Notes under the pieces: model-generated | The model's database searches: none | What the model was told of the DNA's origin: nothing | Seen by the model: the letters and a program-made list of their open reading frames with translations, nothing else | Origin: Cloacibacillus sp. | GTDB lineage: Bacteria; Synergistota; Synergistia; Synergistales; Synergistaceae | Length of the DNA stretch: 64,000 nucleotides | Assembly: GCA_036655895.1 (NCBI GenBank) | Contig: JAVVPF010000002.1 | Location: 58,926-122,925 of the forward strand | Direction: 5' to 3' | Position numbers and translations under genes: made by a program | Shown: positions 1 through 7,997 of the stretch, piece by piece | Position numbering within the stretch: position 1 is the first letter of the stretch | Layout of the letters: each line of letters begins with the position of its first letter

Positions 1-120
1 CTCGTCACGCAGAGGGTACTCATGCGTCACAAGGCGGCGCCCGCCCTGCAGCTCGTGCGAGGGCACAAAAAATGAGACGCCGCGAAAACTGGCGTCCCTA
101 AGATTATCCTTCCAGGACAT
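1..120 (-). CDS. DNA circularization protein, N-terminus (partial)
   Basis: Only the first 40 codons are in the window; the gene continues past the left edge. It begins MSWKDNLRDASFRGVSFF and continues with a GGRR..HEYPLRDE stretch, which matches the N-terminal domain of phage DNA circularization proteins (Mu gp43 / DNA_circ_N family). In Mu-like phages these follow the tape measure gene and belong to the tail/baseplate module. A GGAGATG Shine-Dalgarno precedes the ATG at 118-120. It lies downstream of the tape measure gene on the same strand, with one small opposite-strand gene between them. Family assignment rests on pattern recall. Confidence 0.75.
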   Translation of the reverse strand, partial: MSWKDNLRDASFRGVSFFVPSHELQGGRRLVTHEYPLRDE

Positions 121-180
121 TTCATCATCTCCAATAACCTCTAAATGTGGTACAATCAGGATGCGACAGGAGGCGATAAC

Positions 181-477
181 GTGACAAAAAAATACACAGT
201 AACAGTCTCTGAGGTTGACGACTCTCACTCTCTTGATGAACCAATTACTGGAATGCAGGTGGCATTTGCCGCTCTATACGGATTCCTTGCAACTGGAGGC
301 TGTGTTTTTGCCGGCTATCTGACCTTCAAACTTTTCAACTTTGTAGCTCCTTTATTTTGGGGGCTGCTGCCGGCATTGCCGCTTTGGTTGTACCTTACCG
401 CCGGCCTTTGTCTGGGCCTTTTCTATTCACTTCCGTCGGTCCTTATTGTTTGCGGCTGGGTAAAATATAAGCTCTGA
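181..477 (+). CDS. small membrane protein, possible prophage moron
   Basis: This 98-residue protein runs against the tail operon, between the tape measure and circularization genes. I chose the GTG at 181 because AGGAGG lies at 168-173, seven bases upstream; the longer frame from 145 has no such site. A TACAAT -10-like box at 150-155 suggests its own promoter. After a short charged N-terminus, the rest is two or three hydrophobic segments (about residues 30-55 and 65-92) ending WVKYKL. No family is recognised. The isolated orientation, own promoter and membrane nature fit a lysogenic-conversion or superinfection-exclusion moron, but that is inference. Confidence 0.6.
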   Translation: MTKKYTVTVSEVDDSHSLDEPITGMQVAFAALYGFLATGGCVFAGYLTFKLFNFVAPLFWGLLPALPLWLYLTAGLCLGLFYSLPSVLIVCGWVKYKL

Positions 478-478
478 C

Positions 479-2386
479 TTAATTTGTAGCCATAGCAGGC
501 CCCATCTTCACCTTCGTAGCCAGATCCATCGTTCTGTCCTTTTTGGTAGTTATCGTAGTACCCCTTGGCAGGTTTGAAAACTCTACCTGCACCGCGGCTT
601 TTGATGTTTGATTGTTTTGCTGTGCGCCCATTGCGGCAGCGGCTCGCCCCGCCATTGGCTGACTTCTGGGATGCTGTGGCAGCATTGGTGCAGCTGGTCC
701 AATAGACGGCAACGTGCCAGGGCGCGGCATTCCGCCAGCGTTGCGGAAGGAGAACGAAAGGCTTGATGCCCAGGAAGTTATTCCTTTAAAGATAGACTTC
801 ATCCCGTCCCACAAAGACGTGAAAATCTTTACTCCTATGTCATACAAAGAGATGGCTTTAAAAAATGAAACGACCCCTTCCCAAAGAACAGAGAGTCCCT
901 TTATTTCAAGTGCCCAGATGTTTTTCAGTCCGTTCCACAGTGAAAAAAAGATAGCAACGCCAATATCAAACAGACTAACACCTTTGAAAAACGAAATTAA
1001 AGAATCACAGGCAACTTGAAACCAATGCAATATGCTTTTCCAGCCTAATTTAAACCCATTACCAAAAAATTGAATGAATTTCCAAGCTATTAAGATTAAT
1101 GTGGCTGGTAATGAAACGAGTCCACGTATTAATTTTGAAAGCATAGGGCCGATTTTATCCCAATGAATAAATGCTTTATAAACTAAAAATGCAGCACCTG
1201 CTATTGCCAGCAATATCCATCCAGCTGGAGTGGTCGTTAAAACCACGCCAAGTGCAATGATTGACATTATGGCCGATGATAGCGCCCCAAGAAATACGCC
1301 GCCTATTACTACTGCTATTACCTTGAATATTGTCTCCATGCCGCCAAGTTTTTCAATGAGGTCGGAGGTTTTGAAAATAAAAGTTTTTATCTCCTCAATG
1401 ACCGCAAAAAACATTTTCTTGAGTTTGGGCAGGGACTTTTTAAGATTTTCCACCCACTCTTTAATTTTGCTTTTTATCAGTTCACGATTTGCCTCGACCC
1501 ATGCCTTAATATCAACAACAATGTCGTTGATAACTGGAATGAGCTCTGAACCAAGATTGAAAACAAGTCCTTTGATTACCTTCACCATTCGGTCTACATT
1601 ATCATTAAAGGCCTCGGCGCTTTTTGCCGTTTTTTCATCCATTACAATGCCCAGGTCTCGCGCTTCTTTGCGCATTTCCTTCATGCCGTCTTTGCCGGCA
1701 TTCAGCATGGGAATAAGGTCAGCTCCGCTTTTGCCCATAAGCGCCATAGCGACAGCGGTTTTCTTTGCTCCATCCTTTTGTTTCCCGAAGACCCCGGCCA
1801 TATCCGCCATTACGTCTTCGACGCTGCGCGCCTTACCTTTTGCGTCGACAAAAGCCACGCCTGCGCGTTTGAACCATGCTATTAGCGTTTTATTGCCGGT
1901 TCCTGCCTCTACGATATTTTTACTGAGCTTCATCATGCCCTTGGAGAGAGCGTCACCCTCAACGCCCGACATCTCTCCCGCATGGCGCATTTCCTGCCAT
2001 GCTTCGACATTCATTCCTATTTTTTGTGATGTCTTCCATGCTTCGTCACCATAGTCCGAAGCGGCTCGAGTAATTTTATATATACTTGCGACCGCGCCGC
2101 CAACAACGCCGTTGACGGCCGCGATAGCTCCTACTAATTTGGCAGTTTTTGATACTAAGTTATCAATACCTTTGCCGCAATTTGAAAAAGCGTTTTGTAC
2201 TTTTGAGCCTCCAAGTTCATCAAAACGCAATCTCAATTCGTTGTTAAATTTCTTAAACGGCGCAGTATACGTGCTTACTTTTTTTGATAGATTTTGAAGG
2301 GGCGCCGTAGCCTTATCTATCGCCTTGATAACAACGCTTAGAGCAAACTCTTTTCCTGCCACCTCAAACGCCCCTTTCCATTGCAT
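479..2386 (-). CDS. phage tail tape measure protein
   Basis: This 635-residue protein is the tape measure, the longest gene of the tail module, which sets tail length and is threaded through the tube. The N-terminus (AIDKATAPLQNLSKKV) and the following repeated helices are typical. Hydrophobic helices occupy about residues 355-410. A low-complexity Pro/Ala/Gln tail follows near 570-610. It sits immediately after the GpE/E+E' chaperone frame, the standard order in P2 and Mu-type tails. Its ATG at 2386 lies inside the end of the E+E' reading frame, which stops at 2364, so the two are translationally linked. Family membership is secure; no enzymatic domain was seen. Confidence 0.9.
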   Translation of the reverse strand: MQWKGAFEVAGKEFALSVVIKAIDKATAPLQNLSKKVSTYTAPFKKFNNELRLRFDELGGSKVQNAFSNCGKGIDNLVSKTAKLVGAIAAVNGVVGGAVASIYKITRAASDYGDEAWKTSQKIGMNVEAWQEMRHAGEMSGVEGDALSKGMMKLSKNIVEAGTGNKTLIAWFKRAGVAFVDAKGKARSVEDVMADMAGVFGKQKDGAKKTAVAMALMGKSGADLIPMLNAGKDGMKEMRKEARDLGIVMDEKTAKSAEAFNDNVDRMVKVIKGLVFNLGSELIPVINDIVVDIKAWVEANRELIKSKIKEWVENLKKSLPKLKKMFFAVIEEIKTFIFKTSDLIEKLGGMETIFKVIAVVIGGVFLGALSSAIMSIIALGVVLTTTPAGWILLAIAGAAFLVYKAFIHWDKIGPMLSKLIRGLVSLPATLILIAWKFIQFFGNGFKLGWKSILHWFQVACDSLISFFKGVSLFDIGVAIFFSLWNGLKNIWALEIKGLSVLWEGVVSFFKAISLYDIGVKIFTSLWDGMKSIFKGITSWASSLSFSFRNAGGMPRPGTLPSIGPAAPMLPQHPRSQPMAGRAAAAMGAQQNNQTSKAAVQVEFSNLPRGTTITTKKDRTMDLATKVKMGPAMATN

Positions 2387-2528
2387 TTACCTGCTCTTCT
2401 ATTCTTTCATTCCAGAAAACTACTTCATCAAGTTCCATTTCCCAGATGTCGCCAGCCGGGAAATGGAGGTGAAAAGCGATGTTGCCTACTGCGGTTTCCC
2501 AGCCGTAAGCATTCCACCGGGCAAAAAA
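2364..2528 (-). other. -1 frameshift extension giving GpE+E'-like fusion
   Basis: A -1 slip at T_TTT_TTG continues translation for 52 codons from 2522 to a TGA ending at 2364, giving a fusion of about 137 residues. The extension reads ...GNIAFHLHFPAGDIWEME and then ELDEVVFWNERIEEQV, with the Trp/aromatic pattern typical of E' extensions that contact the tape measure. The frame stays open across the zero-frame stop and ends inside the tape measure start. The slippery site and its phase are seen directly; use in vivo is inferred from P2, Mu and lambda G-GT precedents. Confidence 0.85.
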
Positions 2529-2776
2529 CCCATTACCGCGGCTCCTAACGCGGTAATGTCCTCAAGTCCAAGTTCGTCTATTACTGCGGGCAGTTCGCCT
2601 GTCAGTTTTACGGCTAGGTCGATTATCGTATCGCTTTCGATATTTAGCCCTCCGTCTGAAATCATGAACCGGAGACCTCGTAAATGCTTAGCCTTTGGCT
2701 TATGCACAGTAAGCTCCGTTACCGTCTTTCCACCGACTGTCACCGGCTCGGTGAGTACGATTTTCTGTTCCTGCAT
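2486..2776 (-). CDS. phage tail assembly chaperone (GpE-like, zero frame)
   Basis: This 96-residue protein corresponds to the short tail assembly chaperone (P2 GpE, Mu gp41-type) that binds the tape measure before tail polymerisation. It begins MQEQKIVLTEPVTVGGK and has the conserved KAKHLRGLRF stretch. It starts one base inside the tail tube stop region. Near its end it contains T_TTT_TTG in the correct phase (2528 down to 2522), the same slippery heptamer that phage P2 uses. The zero frame ends 12 codons later at a TAG. The -1 product is described separately. Position between tube and tape measure supports the call. Confidence 0.85.
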   Translation of the reverse strand: MQEQKIVLTEPVTVGGKTVTELTVHKPKAKHLRGLRFMISDGGLNIESDTIIDLAVKLTGELPAVIDELGLEDITALGAAVMGFLPGGMLTAGKPQ

Positions 2777-3132
2777 TAGACAAGCACGCCTTTCTCGGCA
2801 TAGAACTCAAATGCAAAGAGCGCAGTGCCAGTGTTATTTGTGCCCTCGCCGGCGACGAAGCCGTCCGCGAAAACAAAAGTCTCCCCTGTGGCTACTTTGA
2901 GCTGTAGGTCCACGCCCTCTTTCTCCTGAAAGGCCTTTATATCAAAGCCTTTCGTTCGCCGGAGATTGCCCTTCACAAAAGCCGCCTGCGGCTCCTCTTT
3001 GTAGCCGTGATAACGATCAGAGCCTACAAGCGCCTCGCGCTTCGGAGTTCCAAGGTTATATTCAAATTCTCCTTCGCAGTTCTGCGTTTCACCATCCACT
3101 GTGAGATGGATAGTACCTGCTATCTTGCCCAT
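2776..3132 (-). CDS. phage tail tube protein
   Basis: This 118-residue protein lies directly after the sheath gene in the transcription direction. That is the invariant sheath-tube order of contractile tails. The sequence starts MGKIAGTIHLTVDGE and is rich in beta-strand residues with a Gly-rich end, as in the Mu gpM / tail-tube family, which polymerises as stacked hexamers inside the sheath. The length fits the family. The stop region overlaps the start of the GpE-like gene by one base. No anomalies. Confidence 0.85.
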   Translation of the reverse strand: MGKIAGTIHLTVDGETQNCEGEFEYNLGTPKREALVGSDRYHGYKEEPQAAFVKGNLRRTKGFDIKAFQEKEGVDLQLKVATGETFVFADGFVAGEGTNNTGTALFAFEFYAEKGVLV

Positions 3133-3150
3133 CTATAAGCACTCCTCTCC

Positions 3151-4632
3151 CTAAAGAATGAACTGCATCTGCGCCGCAAGCACGCGCAGCTGATTCACTA
3201 CATCTGGTGTAAGCAGAATGTCAAGGCGGCACTCGTCGTTTGCGTTGCGTTCAACGATGAGTCCCTTCTTAAATGTGTCGATATCTTCCGCTATGCCCTT
3301 CGTGACCTGACGCTGATACCACCCGATAATATCGCCTTTCACGCTGTCTGGCGTGGCTATCGCCTGTCCTGCGCCAAACTGTGTTATATCTCCGCTCGCC
3401 AGCTTGTGGCGCGGATAGCGCAGCAGGAGAAAGTTTCTGAGGCTGTAACGCAGGCGACCCAGCGTAAGCGGAGTATTGACGTCCAGGTAACTGCGGTCGT
3501 CGGCGCCAGCCGGAGATTTTTTATAAGTGGTAATGAAGCGCTCCGCACGAATGGCGGCTGAGGCGTCAGTCTTCCATGTACTTATGCCGTCATAGAGTAA
3601 AATGTTTCTTTCCTGCAGCGTGAAGCGTTCTTCCAGCACAGGCGCCATGATGCCCGTAAGTTCAAGCGTCTGGAACGGGCGCGCAGGGTCAATATTGCCG
3701 TAGTAACTGGCCAGCCCCGCGGCGGCCGACGCCATCTCAAACGGCGCATTCGGTACTCCTGCCGCATGGATTATGCAAAGATTCTGTGTATTGTTTGCAT
3801 TGCCGAAGGTTCCCAGTTCTGATACCGTGCCGCGCCTTCCCGTGAAGGCGATGCCTTCAAGTTGGCGAAGCGGTCCCCAGCGGTCGTCAAGCTCCTCATC
3901 AAGAATTTTTAGATTTGCGCTGTCTGAATAAGGGAACACGATAATGTTGTAATGCACATCGTCGCCTATCGCCGCAAGCCCATCGGTCACGTCAGGATTT
4001 GCTGTGCCGCCAGAAAGCGCCGTTATAGCTACCGTCACCCCCGCGGGGTAGACATCGTCCGAATAATAATTGCCGCGGACATCTATATCGTTTCCGGTAA
4101 GCCCTTTCCATTTACATGTTAAATTGACTTTACCCGGTGTCGTGCTGTCAACCGCCGCAGTAAGAGGCAGCTCCGTCTTAGCGTTTATAGCGGTCGTAAC
4201 GGCAGTAGCGACTGCCGCAGCCGCGTCGTTTGCCTTGACGCCTACAGTTAAACGTATGCCGCTCACATACAGGGCAAGCGTTCCAGGCGCGGTACACGTG
4301 CCTGTAAAAGTAATCCCGCCTGAAGCAGCGACAGCCGCGGCATCATCCTCCAGAGGCAACGCCCAGGTCTCAGTAAAACTGTCTGTCTTGCGGAAGGAAT
4401 TGACGATCATGGAGAGCATCGAGCCGGCGCCAAAAAGCGTTTTTGCCTGAGCTTCTGAAGTGACCAGCACAGGCTTGTTACATGGAGCCGTTCCCGCCGT
4501 CAGCTTTTGGCCCACAAGAAGCACTGTATATGGCTGGTCTGTGTCGCCCTTCAGAGCCTTGGAGTTATCAAATTCGATATAGCACCATGGCACTCGCAGC
4601 GTTGTTGGTATACTGTTGAATGAAATAGCCAA
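3151..4632 (-). CDS. phage contractile tail sheath protein
   Basis: This 493-residue protein is the tail sheath (Mu gpL family), which contracts during injection. The N-terminus MAISFNSIPTTLRVPWCYIE is characteristic. A variable insertion with many Thr/Ala (about residues 105-205) is followed by the conserved core, with an N-P-R-H-K-like region near 400 and a C-terminal segment ending in MQFIL. Its presence shows a myovirus-type tail, although the head genes upstream are lambda-like. A small DUF2635-type gene precedes it by three bases. Confidence 0.92.
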   Translation of the reverse strand: MAISFNSIPTTLRVPWCYIEFDNSKALKGDTDQPYTVLLVGQKLTAGTAPCNKPVLVTSEAQAKTLFGAGSMLSMIVNSFRKTDSFTETWALPLEDDAAAVAASGGITFTGTCTAPGTLALYVSGIRLTVGVKANDAAAAVATAVTTAINAKTELPLTAAVDSTTPGKVNLTCKWKGLTGNDIDVRGNYYSDDVYPAGVTVAITALSGGTANPDVTDGLAAIGDDVHYNIIVFPYSDSANLKILDEELDDRWGPLRQLEGIAFTGRRGTVSELGTFGNANNTQNLCIIHAAGVPNAPFEMASAAAGLASYYGNIDPARPFQTLELTGIMAPVLEERFTLQERNILLYDGISTWKTDASAAIRAERFITTYKKSPAGADDRSYLDVNTPLTLGRLRYSLRNFLLLRYPRHKLASGDITQFGAGQAIATPDSVKGDIIGWYQRQVTKGIAEDIDTFKKGLIVERNANDECRLDILLTPDVVNQLRVLAAQMQFIL

Positions 4633-4635
4633 GGT

Positions 4636-4830
4636 TTATGCCTCCTTCTTTGAATTTGTCTTTTTATCAGGTTCTGCTATTTTGATGGTAACGTCGCCGC
4701 ACATCCTTCTGCGTATCCAATACGATGATCGTTCAACAGCAGCGCCCTCCGCGGGTATGACCGCGCCGGCGTTGTTCGGGTCGCGCACCTGAAGGCCTGC
4801 ACGCGGCATTATAAATATCGTCTCTCGCAT
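4636..4830 (-). CDS. DUF2635-like small tail-region protein
   Basis: This 64-residue protein has the pattern GLQVRDPNN...IPAEGAAVERSSYWIRR, typical of DUF2635 proteins (Mu gp38 position) found directly before sheath genes. Its role is unknown. The last third is Lys-rich (KKTNSKKEA). It starts one base before the end of the preceding gene. Assignment is by motif pattern and by its conserved place between the tail terminator-like gene and the sheath. Confidence 0.7.
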   Translation of the reverse strand: MRETIFIMPRAGLQVRDPNNAGAVIPAEGAAVERSSYWIRRRMCGDVTIKIAEPDKKTNSKKEA

Positions 4831-5433
4831 TTATATGAAACCTCCTATCTTCTCCCATGCAAGGTCTATGTGATCTTTTTCGGTCGGGGTATCCGCTAAA
4901 GAACCCATCGGCTTTGTATCAAGGTCAATGTGCTTGAACGGCACAAGCCGATTAGATTTAATCTGACCGCTGTTCACAGCGTCCTCATAATAGATCACCT
5001 CAAAGGTCATCGCCGCGCCGCCAGTCTGTACATCGCAGTCTACCGAAAATCCGAGCTCCGTTTTTAGGAGATGACACTCTTCAACAAGTTCATCGTAGCT
5101 GGCGCCGAGATATATGTGCTCGTTAAACACCTGCTCGACCTGGCTGCATATTTTATCAAGCAGGTCGTCAAGCGCTTCGTTATCCTCCGCAACTACGCCT
5201 ATCACCAGCGAGAGGGTCTTTTTATACGACCGCGGCGACTCGTTAAATATCTCGCAGCTCTCGCTGTTCGTATAGACAAGCAGACAAGGCAGTTGAGAGT
5301 GATTGAGCTTGCGTCTGCGGCTAGGATAGACTCGCTCCTCAGCGGCCGTGGGATAGCCATTTACAGGTTCAAGGCTGTCACAGTGCAGGAGAATGTCCGC
5401 CACTCTGCGGCGAATCTCCGCCCGGCGGGTCAT
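4831..5433 (-). CDS. Mu gp37-like / tail terminator candidate
   Basis: This 200-residue protein starts MTRRAEIRRRVADILL, has a mid-region RSYKKTLSLVIGVVAED and a beta-rich C-terminus ending in FEVIYYED plus a tail. The N-terminal helix, central strands and position after the head-tail joining gene fit minor tail/terminator proteins (Mu gp37 or lambda gpU-like) that cap the tail. I recognise the architecture, not a named ortholog. It overlaps its upstream neighbour by four bases, so the two are coupled. Confidence 0.6.
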   Translation of the reverse strand: MTRRAEIRRRVADILLHCDSLEPVNGYPTAAEERVYPSRRRKLNHSQLPCLLVYTNSESCEIFNESPRSYKKTLSLVIGVVAEDNEALDDLLDKICSQVEQVFNEHIYLGASYDELVEECHLLKTELGFSVDCDVQTGGAAMTFEVIYYEDAVNSGQIKSNRLVPFKHIDLDTKPMGSLADTPTEKDHIDLAWEKIGGFI

Positions 5434-5753
5434 TGTCTGTTCACTCGCTGGAGCATCATACTGACGCCGTGCTCGCTATCTGGACGTTCCTCGATGATCT
5501 CATACAACACGCCCTCTATTTCCATTCGGTCGCCCTCCTGCCACCCGTTTCCGGGGATGTCGCACCGATTCATGTCAAAGACGGGGCCGACCGACATCAC
5601 CGGCAACCCCGTCTGAGGATCTACTTCTGTGTAATTCGCGTCGAATATGCCCCGTACCGCCTTTCGTTCATGCCATCTGATATAAACGGCGTCCACGCCA
5701 AGCGTTCTCAGACAGGTATTGAGCATATTATTGGCCAATGCTGAAAACTCCAT
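5430..5753 (-). CDS. head-tail joining protein (FII-like)
   Basis: This 107-residue protein begins MEFSALANNMLNTCLRTLG and contains a beta-rich region (VSVGPVFDMNRCDIPG, GDRMEIEGVLYEIIEE). This resembles the lambda FII / phage_attach family that completes the head-tail interface. It is coupled by single-base or four-base overlaps to the decoration gene upstream and the terminator-like gene downstream. The function call depends on position between capsid and tail genes and on fold-like pattern; moderate certainty. Confidence 0.6.
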   Translation of the reverse strand: MEFSALANNMLNTCLRTLGVDAVYIRWHERKAVRGIFDANYTEVDPQTGLPVMSVGPVFDMNRCDIPGNGWQEGDRMEIEGVLYEIIEERPDSEHGVSMMLQRVNRQ

Positions 5754-6067
5754 TAGAGCCGCAGGCGAACCTGCGCCTTATCGCCATCCGCGTCCACGTA
5801 CCATCCGGCGTGTGTGTTGCTTGTTGAGGTGGTGGTCACATAGCCGTTGGTCGTGTCCCAATAGACCTTACACCCAGCGGAGAAAGTATCTCCGGTCTTC
5901 TTTGGCAGAGCAAAAATGCCTTTCAACGCAAAAATGCCTTCCGTGTTCGCCGCGTAATTGTTCACCGCTACCGCGAAGAGGTCGCCGATGACAACACCGT
6001 CGCCGGAAGAAACGGCGGTAGCCAGCGTTGCCTTGATGTTATAGCCTGGCGCTACATAATTTTTCAT
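5753..6067 (-). CDS. DUF2190 capsid decoration-like protein
   Basis: This 104-residue protein begins MKNYVAPGYNIKATLATAVSSGDGVVIGDLF and continues with alternating small and polar residues. That is the DUF2190 pattern, seen next to major capsid genes and structurally related to lambda gpD-type decoration proteins. It probably stabilises the expanded capsid. It follows the capsid gene by 13 bases in the same operon. The length is normal for the family. Confidence 0.8.
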   Translation of the reverse strand: MKNYVAPGYNIKATLATAVSSGDGVVIGDLFAVAVNNYAANTEGIFALKGIFALPKKTGDTFSAGCKVYWDTTNGYVTTTSTSNTHAGWYVDADGDKAQVRLRL

Positions 6068-6080
6068 CTCTATTGCCCTC

Positions 6081-7997
6081 CTATTCGCCCGCGTTATAGT
6101 ACATGCCGCGGTGGTCTATAGCCTTCGCGCCGAAAACATGGCGCGCCTTGATTTCCATGCCGTCTACATCGAAGCCGTAACGGATTTCCGTGTAAAGTCC
6201 TTCCTGTCCGTCAAGATACGCATATTCAATGGTGTCACACATCATGGGATCTGTTACGAGCCACCACTTTTTACCTGTGATATGGGGGTCAAGTACAGGC
6301 GTAAAGGCGCCCTTGAATACGTTTACATCAGCGCTTTTGCCGGCCAGCATTTCCATGCTCAGCAGCTTCTTTACGGCAACGATGTTCTTGGGGCCATGTA
6401 CGAGGAACTGAGGCTTCACGTTGATAGGATCTCCTGCGGCGTTTGTCTGAGCGTACATACCCTGCACTGCCTCAGACAGAGTCGTCTCGCTTGGAACTCC
6501 TGCGGTTCCAATATTATTATGTCCGGAGCTGAACAGGGCATTCCCATCACTCATATTGGCATTCGTGGTAAGAATACCGAAAACAGTCTTTGCCTCTTTC
6601 TCGCGGGCAGCGGCTGACATCATCATCGGAATACGATTGAAGGCGCCCAGGTCGTCATTCATCATCATTTCCAGCGTGAGTCCAATGATACGTCCTGACT
6701 TTTTAACTTTATATTTCTCAGTGGCCTCCGAAAGGGAACCGCGAGTATACTCACCGTGCTCTGCAACGTCCTTAAGCGCAACATCGCCGGAGAGAGATAC
6801 AACTGTCATCTCCTTGAAATCTATCGCGGTAGCGCGTGTGCAGAACTGCTGCCATGTAGGAGCCATTTCCTGATATACTCCCTGCAAACGTCGTGCAATC
6901 GTATTGCCGAGTATGAGCGGCAGGTCGCCGGAGCTCATAAGGCCGCCAAGCGCAGTGCGGCCGCAGAGGGCAAGCTCTGCTATTTCGCGCCTGCTTGCGC
7001 CTTCGACATTTACGCCGTTTTCTGCGAGATATTGACGCGACATTTCAATAAGAGACAGCCCGCGGTAGTGATTACTTTCGCACCTTACTGTGCCCGGAGC
7101 TGCTCGGTCGAGCAGGGCAAGTTCTACTTCCTTGCGTTGCTTTTCGCAGGCCTCTGCGCCGATAGATATACTCTGTACTGTAGGCGCAGTCTTGGCAAGC
7201 TCTTCAAGAATTGCGTCACGCACACTTTCAAGGCTTGCTCCGCTTTCCACATACTGAGCGGCAAAGCCTTCCTTCATGCCGTGCTTTGAGCAAAGTCCCT
7301 GAATTTTTGTGATTCGGCTACGTTCCTCAAGTGCAAGCGCCTCCTTCTGCTCCGCGCTAAGCTCCGCCTTTGTATTTGGCGTTGTTTCAATTACAGGTAT
7401 TGTCTTATCTTTCTCCATCTTCACGTCTCCTTTTATAAGATTCAGGACAGGGTCATCTTTGTCCTGCAGATAACCAAGTGTCTGAGCATTAGGATCTGCG
7501 CCCACTGGTACAAGCGACAGCTCCTGTACGCTCCACTTCGTCGCGCGGTAGAGCTTAGGCTTGCCTTCGACGCTCTCAACCAGCTCTATAGCATCAATAT
7601 TTGCGCCCATAGACAGGTTACAGATAATGCCGTCCTTCACATCCTGAAAGATTGGCTCCACCTCGGGGCGCTGCGAGAAGCGAACTGTCGCATACCCGAC
7701 CCCGTTCTCAATTCTTGCGTTTTCCACAACCCCTATAATGTCCTCAATTCTGTAGGTACTGTGGGCATTAAGCAGCGGCGCTGTTCCGCATTTAAGCCTC
7801 TTCAGGTCTACGGCGGACGGCTCCATTGAGAGTTCAAGCATATAACGCCCCTCGCTCCAGCTGTACCGTTCGACCGTTGCCCCCGTATACCATGCCACTT
7901 CAACAGTCCGGTTCTCGGTGTTGATGCTGCTGGGCGCGAAAGCCCCCTGAAAGCTGCACATTGACAGAGGAACTGGTATCTTTTTATCTGGCATCAT
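6081..7997 (-). CDS. prohead protease / major capsid fusion protein
   Basis: This 638-residue protein fuses a HK97-type prohead protease (about residues 1-190, with the region around LLNAHSTYRIEDIIGVVE and the NLSMGANIDAIE segment) to a C-terminal major capsid domain of the Mu gpT type (about 300-638, with LILGNTIARRLQGVYQEM and ending HRGMYYNAGE). A charged linker near 195-290 probably acts as scaffold and is cleaved. Protease-capsid fusions are known in this packaging-module type. The ATG overlaps the portal stop by four bases (ATGA), so translation is coupled. A single gene here replaces the protease, scaffold and capsid genes. Confidence 0.88.
   Translation of the reverse strand: MMPDKKIPVPLSMCSFQGAFAPSSINTENRTVEVAWYTGATVERYSWSEGRYMLELSMEPSAVDLKRLKCGTAPLLNAHSTYRIEDIIGVVENARIENGVGYATVRFSQRPEVEPIFQDVKDGIICNLSMGANIDAIELVESVEGKPKLYRATKWSVQELSLVPVGADPNAQTLGYLQDKDDPVLNLIKGDVKMEKDKTIPVIETTPNTKAELSAEQKEALALEERSRITKIQGLCSKHGMKEGFAAQYVESGASLESVRDAILEELAKTAPTVQSISIGAEACEKQRKEVELALLDRAAPGTVRCESNHYRGLSLIEMSRQYLAENGVNVEGASRREIAELALCGRTALGGLMSSGDLPLILGNTIARRLQGVYQEMAPTWQQFCTRATAIDFKEMTVVSLSGDVALKDVAEHGEYTRGSLSEATEKYKVKKSGRIIGLTLEMMMNDDLGAFNRIPMMMSAAAREKEAKTVFGILTTNANMSDGNALFSSGHNNIGTAGVPSETTLSEAVQGMYAQTNAAGDPINVKPQFLVHGPKNIVAVKKLLSMEMLAGKSADVNVFKGAFTPVLDPHITGKKWWLVTDPMMCDTIEYAYLDGQEGLYTEIRYGFDVDGMEIKARHVFGAKAIDHRGMYYNAGE

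Noticed and set aside
1230..2054. Long open frame on the plus strand inside the tape measure gene
   Set aside because: It is an antisense shadow of the tape measure gene. The minus frame has a full family match and the plus product is low-complexity.
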